Position numbers and translations under genes: made by a program. The notes under the pieces were generated by a model. The model saw only the letters and a list, made by a program, of their open reading frames with translations. It ran no database searches and was not told the origin of the DNA. From Trissonchulus latispiculum (taxonomy: Eukaryota; Nematoda; Enoplea; Enoplida; Ironidae): 64,000 nt of DNA. Within the stretch, counting starts at the first letter, position 1. Every line of letters begins with the position of its first letter. The stretch spans positions 145,743-209,742 of the forward strand of contig JASAND010019857.1 of NCBI GenBank assembly GCA_030248195.1. Direction: 5' to 3'. Shown here one piece after another: positions 32,697-43,375 of this stretch.

Positions 32697-32912
32697 GAAG
32701 AAAACTTGCTTGATATGTATAAAGTAGGACTTACACTGCATGCGGAACCGTTCCGCAATATACCATCGATAATAGACGCTATCAAAAGCCATACGCTACG
32801 ATGTCATGAAAGTTTTCTTCTGATAGCGTCTATTATCGATGGTGTATTGCGGAACGGTTCCGCATGCAGTGTAAGTCCTACTTTATACATATCAAGCAAG
32901 TTTTCTTCCACT
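32697..32912. repeat. Inverted duplication of a gene's 3' end
   Basis: 32697-32789 is the reverse complement of 32819-32912 with only a few mismatches; shared words are CATGCGGAACCGTTCCGCA and TATGTATAAAGTAGGACTTA. The right arm is the end of the minus-strand coding exon. The left arm therefore re-encodes MYKVGLTLHAEPFRN on the plus strand. The spacer is only about 29 bp. A recent duplication or an assembly or template-switch artefact. Confidence 0.9.
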
Positions 32913-34083
32913 GCTTTGTCCAGCATTTCTTTCTTGATGGTGCCAGTTATTTGACCGCCCAGAAGATTTCTAAAACTTTCGATCACAAATCCCAACAAGT
33001 CTTTATGTCGAAGTTGTTGGCATTCGACTGAGTTAAACGATACAAATCCGGTTACCATGTTGCAATTGAGTTCGCACAAATTGTACGCCACGGTGTGATC
33101 AATTAACTGTGCCATTCTAGCCGCGAAAACATAGATGTCAAATTTCGTCGCATTCTCACGACCATAGAGCAAAACTTTTTTTGCATGGAAAACGTGGATG
33201 CTGCACCGGATTTTACCATCTCTCGGAGAGGCGTACACGTGGAACGCTCTTAGATCACCGTCTTTTGTGATTAACAAATTAAAGCTGTGGGAGTACGTTG
33301 AACTGGTAAAAGGCAACAGTCCGGAATACTGGCCCTGAAATTAAAACACCTAATAGCTTTTTGAAAACGACAAAAGGCAATGAAAGTTACATACTCAATG
33401 TAATATGAAGTCAATGTAAGTCAAGAACTAAGTACGAAGACGGGCTTAGTACAGATGAGCAAGGGCCGGGTTTTTTCAGCCCGGCCCGCTCTCTAATTTT
33501 GCTCAGCCCGGCCCGACTTGGCGCGATGACAAAATTTTTCGGCCCTGCCCGGCCCGCAAGCTGACAAAATTCGGCCCGTCCCGGCCCGCCAAAAGAAAAA
33601 TTATAAAATTTTACTAACAATATTATTTCAAAAGCTTCAATGCAGGATGGAGAGGCTAAATTATGCTGCGAAATGTTGAATTTTGCAAATAACCAGAATT
33701 AGTAAATGTGGTCGTTGTAACACAACATAACAGTCAACAACTTTTCATACCTCGATCTTTAAGGGTAACCCAGAAAACACTTCGTCTGGACCTAGGGCTT
33801 CTAAGTCCTGCCCGTCTCCTTCATCCCCGATGTGTCCTGACATAAGAGCTATGTCAGCTCTTACATTCCATATGTAAACTTCCTTTATGTGGAAGGAAAG
33901 TCGTCTCCCAATCCTCTCACTCACAGTTCCCTCGCCGTGAGCCTTTATCACATATCGTTTAAAGTGGGATATTAGCCTATCCTCGGATTGGACTTGCGGA
34001 CTGGCATATCGTAGCAGATCTAGTAAGAGACGGAATGTGCCATTATCGGCGCCTGATGGCTGCTGAATCGATTTTGTCTCCAA
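32804..34083 (-). CDS. Unrecognised protein, two exons, 5' partial
   Basis: Exon 34083-33751 (111 codons) follows acceptor GGTTTTAG and ends at donor GTATGA. Exon 33334-32804 (177 codons with stop) follows TTAATTTCAG. Phases agree (0/0). The protein opens LETKSIQQPSGADN and continues HFKRYVIKAHGEG, SFHIKEVYIWNVRADIALMS, YSHSFNLLITKDGDLRAFHV, RCSIHVFHAKKVLLYGRENA, YNLCELNCNMVTGFVSFN and NLLGGQITGTIKKEMLDKA, ending DAIRRKLS. I recognise no family. The HTVAYNLCELNC part faintly recalls the cysteine motif of LRAT/NlpC-like proteins, but the pattern is not convincing. No upstream exon could be defined; it may start beyond 34.1 kb or be a fragment. The last residues lie in the inverted duplication, so the true C-terminus is uncertain. 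Confidence 0.6.
33334..33750 (-). other. Intron of the minus-strand gene with GC-rich repeat
   Basis: 417-bp intron with GT/AG ends. 33460-33595 carries alternating GGCCCG/CGGGCC words, similar in style to the GC-rich transposon ends at 58631 and 61325. Boundaries were not resolved. Confidence 0.6.
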
Positions 34084-34489
34084 CTAAAACCAGAAACAGA
34101 ACGCACTGAAAACACAGAAAATGTAAATACTGTACGGTGGCGTTGCTACCGATCCCTGCTCTGACGTGTCTGTTGATTATATAGTTAAAGTAGTATCTTA
34201 ATATTACATCTCTCAAAAGAAGTAACAGTTTTTGCATTCGATTGGAGAGCAGTCTTTGGAAAGGAAAATTTGTACCAGTGAACGAACAGCAACTGCATTT
34301 CATCCTCACCTAAATGTTTATATCTAAATTAGATTAAAACAATAATTTCTGAAATATTCTAAAATTGCTTGCCTATTTCTAGAAATCAGCAATTTAAGAA
34401 ATTACCGACGTACGCAAATAATAAATATATTTGTAATAAGCCTACATATAAGACTTGTAATTATAATTAATGAATTATAAACATCAATA

Positions 34490-35585
34490 TCTTAAGAGTC
34501 GACCCCTATAATATGTGTAAAGTGTCTGGAGACATTGTGAAAAACGGGGTCATTTTTTGTGACCCATTCGACCCAAACGCAAGTTTGACCCAGACCCAAG
34601 GCGACCAATAAAATTTCAAAATTTGGAGACCCAGAACAAAATGCATCAAGAATTTTTGAGACCCAGGTCCAAATGACCCACTAGAATAATGAGACCTAGC
34701 CTGACTTTGCTTTAACGTGATTGTGTAATGTGGGTAATAACGTCCCCGTTATCACCCCCCTTCCAAGCCCTTTTATAATTCCCACTTTCACTGTTTTCCT
34801 AAAACTCCCCCAAAATCCCCCCACAATTCCCCAAATTCCCCATAAATATTGTATTTCTATAATTGTTGGGAAGTCCGATAATTATGTATTATTTTGTATG
34901 TAAACCCCTCCCCTAAATATTGTGCAGTGCTAACTTTATGCTCGTCTTTTAAAAATATCTAAAATTGTCTATTTTTGAGCGTAAACTTAACATTGCACAT
35001 ATTTCCTTTTCTTGTTGGCTTTGCGAAGATAGACCCTCCCGTTCCCAACGCATGACAAAATTCTCCTTGAATGATTACATCACCCTTTCATCAGTCGGGA
35101 GTTTGACAAGTCACCGTGCGGCTGTTTATCTGAGATTGGGGCCCCACCCTCACCTGTCTACACCTAAAAGTGTAAGTTTCTAGTTTTCGATTTTTCTTTT
35201 AAAAACCCCTTTCTAACTCCTTTTCTAACTGTTTCCTGACTCTAATCCCCTTTCCTTTTTGCTTATTTTTCAAGTTAATCCCTAACTTTCCCCCCCCCCT
35301 TCCTTTTCCCACCTAATTAGCGGGGTTGCCCCCGTTCCCTCCCCCGGGTCTAACTTCACTAGCTAAGTCCCCTCCCCAATTTTATTTTATTGTTCCGCTG
35401 CCCTATTTGTTGCTGGTCCCCCATTCCTTTGTCTCTGTTCCCTTTTGTGCCCCTTTTCCTGTTTCTGTGCGGGTAGCCCGCTGTACCTTGTCCGTCTTGT
35501 CCGGATACCGCCGGACGGACTTTATTGTATTATCCCTGCCCTGTGCCTTCCCAATAAACCTATCAGTTGTCTGCTATCTATTTTA
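34490..35585. other. Repeat-like DNA: half hairpin terminus, GACCCA array, pyrimidine-rich block
   Basis: 34499-34540 is a partial copy of the hairpin-ended repeat. 34545-34700 is a degenerate array of GACCCA. 34721-35585 is C/T-rich and has CCCAATAAACC near 35552. It might be a solo LTR, but I could not define matching termini or a target duplication. Confidence 0.35.
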
Positions 35586-35947
35586 ATTAATTAATTTACT
35601 AAGCTCTAATTAGTTTGATTTATTTTTCTAGCTAGGTAGAGCTCTGGGGCTAGCCCGGAGCTGACTTATAACTGAGCCTATTTTTGTGTGTGTGTCCCCC
35701 CAATTTTGTTAGGCGCCCCGTTGGCGTCCCCCAAAAGTGTCCATCTCCCCCTTGGCGAGGCAAGTCGGTGGTAGAGAGCCGCCTGGACTAAATATCTCCA
35801 CCCGCAGTCGTAGGTCAGCGTCTTGCGCACAGTTCCATTTGTAAAATTGGGGCGTGAGCTCAGCGGTTAAAATCCCTAGCTCCCTCATATTTTACATTAG
35901 GCTGCCAGCTCTAGGCTCTCCCCTTTTATATTTTTCTATGCAAGTGT

Positions 35948-36963
35948 TTAAGGTGCTGGTATCGTTTTGTGCAGTGCTTTTGTGGGTATTTTTTGAAACG
36001 CCATAACTTTCGCACTTTTGTGAGTTGGAAAGAGCTTTATACATCATTTTAAAGCTTATAATCTGTAGATTCTCGTGAGAATACGAAACTAGTAAAAATC
36101 CGCAAAAAATAGCGAAAATTTTCTGACATACTGACATGTGACAGGCTGAATATAGACCAAAAACTTTTGAACATCGATTTCTCAAAACTGTGGAATCGGC
36201 CAAAAGTTTTTCTTGTGCTGTCCTATAAAGAACATGTGGGCCGAGGGACATTTTTTTGGATTTGGCTCAGCAGGTCTTAACGGTCAAGAAAATCCATTAA
36301 ATGTGCGGTGACACGAAATTTCGCAACTTTGTATTCAGTTTTTTCGCAACTGGAGACGTTTTAGCTCAAACCAAGAAAAATGTCCCTCCGCAATAGTGCG
36401 AATTCTCATCCTGCCAAAAATCACGCGAATCCATTGGGTAGTTTTTGAGAAATCGATGTTCAAAACAAAATAATCGCAGTTTTGCCAAAATGGTTTTTCG
36501 GCCAAATCTCTAGCTTAGAGCAACAAACTCCGGCTAATAGGCATTGATAAAATGTGCAATGAGACCGTGTATCGATCAAGTATAAATAAACCAAAATTGT
36601 CCGTGCGATTTGGTAGTAATTTTGAAAAAACTGAATTTCTCGAAAACGGCCATTTTTGGACCCCAAAAATAGTTTTTTGCTTATACTTACTTAACCACAA
36701 GAGATACCTCAAAAGTTGTAAAAGCAAAAATGTTCATTTTTGTGCCCTCTTTCCAGCCATGCCAACCAATCTGGTGTCTCGACTATGTGCTGAGAGGATA
36801 ATGGCAAAAACCAAAAATTTCTTATCTTTGCACCTAAAAATGCGGGACTGGTCCCAGAATGTTAAAGAGCACCGAAATAGTATATTTGGCAAGTTTCATC
36901 CACTTTCATAAAGAATTAAAGCCTATAGGGTCAAATTTACACAAAACGATACCAGCACCTTAA
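35948..36963. mobile_element. TTAA-flanked, piggyBac-like MITE (copy 1)
   Basis: TTAA at 35948-35951 and 36960-36963. Ends GGTGCTGGTATCGTTTTGTG and CACAAAACGATACCAGCACC are exact inverted repeats. 1008 bp without a transposase frame. Copies at 39843-40849 and 58804-~59650. TTAA target sites are the hallmark of the piggyBac superfamily. Confidence 0.88.
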
Positions 36964-37004
36964 GTTCAGACATAGGCGTGTGACTTTTTTGGTGGATTCT
37001 GACT

Positions 37005-37195
37005 GGCCAGTTTAACCAAACGTTGGGTGAAAATTGCTATAGGACCAAACTCAGTTTGGCAGTTTGGTGGTAGTTTGGTGGAAGTTTGGTGGAAGTTTGG
37101 TGCATGTTTACATCATCAAACTTCCACCAAGCTTTCACCAAACTTGAGTTTGGCCCGGGTTTGGTTTGGCGAAAGTTTGGTGGTGTAAACTGGCC
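37005..37195. repeat. TIR element filled with TTTGGTGG repeats
   Basis: Ends GGCCAGTTTA and TAAACTGGCC are exact inverted repeats. The interior is a degenerate array of AGTTTGGTGGA on one side and its complement on the other, so the whole can fold back. Confidence 0.65.
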
Positions 37196-37331
37196 TTTAT
37201 AGACAGCTCCCTGATAACCTCTTAAATGCTCTCCTAACCTAGGAGGGTACTTAGAAGAAACTGTTGCAACGGGACCCAAATTCAAAGACAGTTTATGTCT
37301 TGTCTTCAAATGTGATAATCTTCACTGTGTG

Positions 37332-38024
37332 GGCCTATTTCTTTAAAGATTAAAGTGGTCGGATTAAACGGATCAAAAATCAGCCGGATTAAAGTTTTAA
37401 TTGCTGTTTCTTTAAGGCTGGATTAAACGGATTAAACGGATTAAAATTAACTCGTTTAATCCGACCATTTTTAATCCGCGGATTAAACGAGCTGATTTTA
37501 ATTCATTTAATCTGCCACTAAAGAAAGAGCTATTAAAAATTTTAATCCGCCAACTTTTAATCCGTTTAATCCGCGTAACTGCACGAGGATTAGAAACTAG
37601 TTGAAAATACAGGCGACGGATTAAACGGATTAAAATTAATCTTTAAAGAAACAGCCATTAAGCAGGTTGGGTTAAACTCGTTGATTTTTTAATCCGAAGT
37701 GTGAATAAAGAAACAGGATTAGATTAAAATTTTAATCCTAGGTGCATTAAAGAAATAGGATAAATTTAATCCGTTTAACTCGTTTAACACGCTGGATTAA
37801 ATTTTAATCCGTTTAATCCGAGGTGCTATTTCTTTAATGCGAATAGATTTACCGTGGACTGCACCAAAAAAGTTTAAGAATAGCTCCGGAATAGTAGAAG
37901 ACTAACTACTAGTTTTCCATTCAAAAATAGGACTTAGTCTTCTGCTATTCCGCAGCTATTCTGAAAGTTAGGTTGGTGCAGTCCAGGGTTAATCTAATCC
38001 GTTTAATTTTTAAAGAAACAGGAC
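37332..38024. repeat. TIR element filled with TTTAATCCG repeats, with a nested MITE
   Basis: Ends GGCCTATTTCTTTAAAGATT and TTTTTAAAGAAACAGGACC are imperfect inverted repeats. Inside, GGATTAAACGG and its complement recur many times. At 37854-37985 a second element with ends TGGACTGCACCAA and TTGGTGCAGTCCA is nested. Confidence 0.65.
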
Positions 38025-38257
38025 CTGTGACATCTAATGTTGCCATCAAAGAACAATAGCAGCAACAGCAATTTAAATTTTGCAAAGTCTTATCTCTGTA
38101 GTGTAGGAAATAAAATTGTCAGTTGAGCTCCTGTGAGCTGTGACCCAAAAAAATTTGAGACTCTGTAAGCTCGTTAATTTTTCAGAAATTCCAAATTTGG
38201 GACATTATTCTATTAATTCTAAATTGTCCGTATTTCATTTTTTCCTTACTTTTCTAG

Positions 38258-38518
38258 GATTGTGGGCCCTGATTAATGTTGCCGGGATTGCTGAAAATTT
38301 CTGTCCTTCACTCTGGTGCACTACGGCAGACTTTCAGCGTACCCTAGAGGTCAATTTTCTTGGTCAGGTTAGGATGATCAATCAATTTTGCCCCTGATTC
38401 TGAAAACGGAGGGAAGAATTGTTCAAATGTGCAGTGTCCTTGCGTATGTAGGAACGCTGGGGACTGGAACCTATTCAGCGAGCAAATTTGCGATCAGAGG
38501 ATACGCTGATGTATTAAG
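38258..38518 (+). pseudogene. SDR exon A with -1 frameshift
   Basis: Acceptor TTTTCTAG, donor GTAAAA. Frame 1 reads to INQF and then hits TGA at 38395-38397. Resuming one base earlier gives LPLILKTEGRIVQM and continues open to the donor. Confidence 0.8.
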
Positions 38519-41500
38519 GTAAAATTTATTATTAACCCATCAACTTAACTTATTAACTTAGCCATTTGGTACAAGTGGTGATTTTGGTATCTTATTTTTT
38601 TAGGCAAGGTCCAGTTGCCGTTTGGCAATCTGGGCATTTGCTCTTTTTTCTTCAGCACGTCCACCCTTATTTAGGAGAATATTTCGACACCTGCTTGAAA
38701 AATCTAGTTTCTATAGCATTCCGCCGGCTATGAAAATTGTGATGATTTCAAGCCCTGTTCGCTGCTTTCTACCAAATCCAGATCCGGCTGTAGTTCGTCG
38801 GCGGAAAAGTCGTTCCACCAGGTAATGAGATGATGTGCATTAAAATAACGTATAGTTTACTCCATCTTAGAATCAGCACTTGCACCAAAAAATCAATTTA
38901 TTGCTTTTCTGCAATGAAAGTTTAGCAAAATTCGTACTTTTCCCGACTTTGCCGGCTTCTAACTTTTTGTTAAGAAAAAAGCGTTGGGTTTAGAAATGTA
39001 ATTTAATTCTCTATCGATTGGTGGTAGTCCCATCTCTCTAGGTGCTCTCAGTAAAAATGGCAGTCAAAAATATAAAAAATCAGTAATTTTGAGCCGATTT
39101 CCCCGAGAAGTCTTAGACAGAAGAGGGTTAAAGAATAACATCAAAAATCAAAATTTGATATTTTGACAGCCTTCCAGCACAGTTTTACTGTGTTTTAATC
39201 CCAAATAACGAATTTTAGATGAATTCGTGCAAAACTCACAAATCAAAACAACTGATTAAAGTGGTAAAAAATGCTGCAGTTCATAAAATGAATTCACTTT
39301 TATTTTTACGAGGGACCATAGCAACCGCGGCACACAAGGTGGTCGTTACATTGCTGCTCTCCGCAGACCATTTAAAATACAGACAAGAGGCGGAGAGGCG
39401 AAGATCAGGGGCAGAAACGTTGCCCATAACCTAGTCTGACCTGACGGTTAGTTACAGACGCGCCAATTTCGAAAAAATGCTGCTCTAGATCTCGAGTTCT
39501 CAATAGTCTGTTTTCAATTATAAGAAGCTCTTCAGTTCTACTAACTATATGTAATTGTATCGACGGTCTATTTTATTGTTGTAAACTATGTAAATTGCTG
39601 AAGCAGGTAAACAAAAAGTATGAATTCATATTATCAAAACATTCTCGAAAAGATCTCAAATTTCTCCGATTGAAATCGACCGGCGAACTCGGCTCTAGAG
39701 CTCGAGAAATTTTGCAACGTGACTTGCAATCCGATTTCTAAGCATTTAAAAAACTTATACTTAGTTCCGCTTACTTACTTACTTACTTTATTGTGATTTT
39801 AGTCAATTTAATTTACAATTACCACTTGTTTTAAAGATTTAAGGTGGTGGTTTCCTTTTGTGCAGTGCTTTTCTGATGACTTTTTGAAGCGCCAGAACTT
39901 TCGCAATTTTGGGAGTTGGAAAGAGCTTTATGCATCGTTTTAAAGCTTATTATCTGTACATGTACATGAGCTTACGAAACTGGCAAAATTAGCAGAAACA
40001 GCAGAAATTTTCCGACATGCTGATGTCTAACAGGATGAATATAGACCAAAAATGTTTTAACATTAATTTCTTAAACTGAAGAATCGGCCAAAAGTTCTTT
40101 TTGTGCCACTATATGAAGGACATATGGGCCGAGGGACGTTTTTTTGGATTTGGCTCAGTAGGTCTTAACGGTCGAGAAAATCGGCCAAATGCACGGTACC
40201 ACGAAATTTCGCAACTTTGCACTGAGTTTTCTTGCGACTCGATACGTTTTCGCCCAAACCAAGAGAAACGTCCCTCCGCAGAAGTACGAATTTCGGTTCT
40301 GCCAAAAATCTCCGGAATCCGTCGAGTAGTTTTTGAGAAGTCGATGTTCGAAACAAAATAATCGCAGTTTTGCCAAAATGATTTTCGGCCAAATCTCTAG
40401 CTGAAAGCAATAAAGTCCGGCTAATAGGCATTCATAAAATGTGCATTTGGACGATGTATCGATTGAGTATAACTAAGCCAATTTTGTCCTAAACATGTGG
40501 CAGTAATTTTGAAAAAACAGATTTCCTTAAAAATGGCCATTTTTTGACCCTCAAAACAGTTTTTTGCTTATACTGACTTAACCATTGAAAATACCTCAAT
40601 GGTTGTAACAGCAAAAATGTCAATTTTCGTGTCCTCTTTCCAGCCATTACAACCAATCCCGTGTCTTGTCTACCTACCTACTGGGAGCCTAAGGCCAAAA
40701 ACCATAACTTTCTCATTTTTTGACCTAGAGACCCGTGACCGGTTCCAGAATGTTAAACAGCACGGAAATAGGTTATTTCGTAAGTTTTAGCCATTTATGT
40801 AAAGGATTAAAGCCGTCAGACTCAAAAATACCCGAAGGAGACCAGCACCTTAAATGATTTTTTGTTAAGATGTGAAGCTGCTCAGTTGGGAATCAAAGTC
40901 ATCACAGTAGCGCCTGGATACCATCGTTAACGTAGACAAATTCGTTGATGAAGGGGAAGAGAAAAGACAGTCCCTGCCTGACTACCTGCAGAAAATATAT
41001 ACCTCAGCTTGGTACGAGAAATGTAAGCTCAGCCTTGTTGTTGATCCTGCTTCAGTCTTTGTAAATTTTATGTCAAACTTTGAAGGTCTTCCGGCCGAAA
41101 ATCAGAGTTATCGAATTGAAAGCTATCTCGGCACATGATGAGACTAAAGAAATTCTAACTAAATACCAGGAAGTGTGCAGTATAACAAGCGTCACACTCT
41201 TAGTTATTAAACTGGAGACCTGGCCTGCACGATAACGGCTGATCTACCCACAGTTAGTCACCTAGTGAGCGCCGCCTCACAAATCTGGTCTAAACAAAAC
41301 GGGGGGTGCGCTCACTCGCTTATTTTCATGTGTTGAAGCTCGAAACGGTCTAGCTTAGCAGCAGTCACGTACACACTTTGTCAGTCGTCAGATCATGTCT
41401 CGAGTCGCTTGTCACTCTCTTAGTTATACTAGCTGTACTCGTTGAAAAGCGAATGAGTCACCCTAAACCCATTGTTTTTTTCCCGGAAGCGCTGAGGCAG

Positions 41501-41787
41501 TTTTGAGCAGCAAATTTCGCCTCGACTTCTAATCGATTAGGACTCTAATTTGTTGTGACTAATTTAATTGGTTTCGGCATGTTTCAGCTAAAGCTGCCAT
41601 GAGGGAAAGCATTGGCCAAATGTTGGCCCGGACAACATCAGGCGTAGTGGATACTTACATTCATGCGGTGACCGCTCGGTTTCCCAGATCCAACTATTTT
41701 GTGGGCCGCGATGCACTGGGATTCTTTCTTCCACTCACTTATTTGCCTGAACAGTTTAAGGCTTGGATTCTATCACAGTATATATAA
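38258..41787 (+). CDS. Short-chain dehydrogenase/reductase (RDH/HSD17B-like), partial, two frameshifts
   Basis: Three exons: 38258-38518, 40870-41022 and 41588-41787. They encode the middle and end of a classical SDR. LWALINVAGI replaces the usual NNAG with NVAG. Then come LEVNFLGQVRMINQF, GRIVQMCSVLAYVG (catalytic Ser), TYSASKFAIRGYADVLR (catalytic YxxxK), CEAAQLGIKVITVAPGYH and HAVTARFPRSNYFVGRDALG. These suggest the SDR9C retinol/17-beta-hydroxysteroid branch, membrane-bound enzymes in the family. Exon phases agree, but one T seems missing near 38390 (TTTT where TTTTT keeps frame) and one base extra near 40921. The N-terminal Rossmann exon (TGxxxGxG) was not found upstream. Pseudogene, or assembly errors in T runs. 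Confidence 0.85.
39839..40853. mobile_element. TTAA-flanked, piggyBac-like MITE (copy 2), inside SDR intron
   Basis: TTAA at 39839-39842 and 40850-40853, ends GGTGGTGGTTTCC and GGAGACCAGCACC. Same family and length (1007 bp) as 35952-36959. It ends only 16 bp before the next SDR exon (40870), so it supplies or sits against the splice acceptor TTTTTTGTTAAG. Confidence 0.85.
40870..41022 (+). pseudogene. SDR exon B with +1 frameshift
   Basis: Reads RCEAAQLGIKVITVAPGYHR and then TAA. Shifting by one base at CGTTAACG gives NVDKFVDEGEEKRQSLPDYL and QKIYTSAWYEK up to donor GTAAGC. Phase 2 in and phase 1 out, both matching the neighbouring exons. Confidence 0.8.
41588..41787 (+). CDS. SDR exon C, C-terminal
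   Basis: Acceptor ATGTTTCAG. Reads KAAMRESIGQMLARTTSGVV, DTYIHAVTARFPRSNYFVGR and DALGFFLPLTYLPEQFKAWI, with stop TAA. Fits the C-terminal segment of RDH/HSD17B-type SDRs. A possible AATAAA is at ~42869. Confidence 0.85.
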
Positions 41788-42401
41788 TTATCCTAATTAT
41801 ATAAATATTTATATATATAATTACTACTTACTTATTTTTCATTGGTATTCGTTGATATTAATTTCAAAACAGGTTCACTGTAATGGCAAAGTAGCTAATC
41901 AGGAAACTGTATTTAGTGGTTAATTTCATAAAACTTCGTTAGTTCTCCGAAACTGTATGTAGTAGACAGTTTGGCCTTAATGTACTGAGCATCTCGTAGA
42001 CTAATTACACCAGGAAGAGTGCGATGTCGATTAAGCTACTTCTAATTGCTCTTGCTAATAAGAACTGACTACATGACACTTGAGGACTGGATATTAATTT
42101 ACAGGAATACAATTAAAAGTAATTGCTAAAACCGCAACCATCACGAAGCTTCGTCTGACAATTTCTCCGCAAATCAACTGTAAGGGGGCTGAGATTGTTC
42201 GGAATTTTATTTTTATTTACTTATTTATTTAAATTTTATTTTAGAAACCTGACCGAACGCTTTCACCTTCCAACTGTTTGCTTATTTGTTGTTTTAGCAT
42301 GGGACCAGCACCAGAGAAGCCGAAGATCTAGATTAAGGTTATACAATGAAATTGTTCGCGATCTTAGCAATCTGGATTGCTTTAACACTTTGTTTTTGTC
42401 G

Positions 42402-42750
42402 GCTGTGGATAGTGTTTGAGGCTGGCCGGGGCTTCAGGCCGGACGATCGCCGGCCGGTAGCCGGCCGAACCCATCGGCCGGCCGGCCGGCCGGCTACCGG
42501 CCTAGGCAGTTTGCAGTGCAGTTAATATAACTGCTAAGATATTTATCTTCGGATGTTCTCTTAGAAAAATAGCACAGCATAGCATAAAAAAATTAGCAAA
42601 ACTAGATTTGGAGTCCATTTTAAGCTTAGTTGCTCTATTTTGTAAATTTCTGATTGGTGACTTGTTATCCCAGCCGGCGGCCGGCCGGCGAGCAAAAGTC
42701 GTCTGCCGGCGGCCGGCATAGGCCGGCCGGCCTCAAACACCAGTTGTAGA
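42402..42750. mobile_element. hAT-like MITE with GGCCGG-rich ends
   Basis: GCTGTGGA (42402-42409) and GTTGTAGA (42743-42750) match at 6 of 8 bases. Ends TAGTGTTTGAGGC and GCCTCAAACACCA are inverted. The inner core from GCAGTTTGCAGTGCAGTTA is nearly identical to 56234-56400. Confidence 0.7.
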
Positions 42751-43079
42751 TTCCTCAGTGCTAGTTTTTAAAGAAATTGTAGTTTTCTAGTACTGCATGG
42801 TTTTGAATTTTCTGTTTTACTATGAATTTATATTACAATATGTAACCAGTCCACAGTTACAAATCAGAATAAAGTACCTACCAAAGTTGCTGTTACTGTC
42901 AATGGGACATAGCACTCCCATGGAAATGGAAAATCGAGGTTAATATTGGGTGCGGCTTTCCACAACCGTGACATAAACGATATGACACTTAGTCAGCGAC
43001 TCCAGATAACTTATAAGAAAAATTAAAACTCTATACTTGTACAACATACTAGAAGTTTACTGAACTCCGACCTAATAGA

Positions 43080-43125
43080 TACATAAATATAAATATAAAT
43101 ATAAGTATAAATATAATAGACTACA
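43080..43125. repeat. ATAAAT microsatellite
   Basis: Repeats of ATAAAT with minor variation (AAATATAAATATAAGTATAA). Confidence 0.85.
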
Positions 43126-43375
43126 TTACTACTTGATCGATCGACAATTACCCAGCGCTCACTTCCACCACTGTGCTCAAGTGTTGCGGCTTTGACACTT
43201 GGATGGATAATTTTGTCTTGGTTTCACATATTGATTTCGATTTCTAATATCTTGTCTTGTTTTTGAGAACATGAGGCTTTACTGGGTGCGAAAATGAGCA
43301 AAATCCATGGCCATCGAATTTGGCCGAAAGTGTCTAATCTCATATAACCTCACCTGCTGTTTTCGTACAGTTTAT

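Noticed and set aside
34721..35585. Solo LTR
   Set aside because: C/T-rich with AATAAA, but no matching TG...CA termini with flanking duplication could be fixed.
38604..38824. Possible SDR exon after TTTTTTAG
   Set aside because: Its peptide does not match the family. The exon at 40870 has the right phase and sequence (CEAAQLGIKVITVAPG).
42195..42419. Possible additional exon (RNLTERFHLPTV... SRLRLYNEIVRDL)
   Set aside because: TTTTAG acceptors are present but no matching donor, family or partner exon; could be 3' UTR of the SDR.
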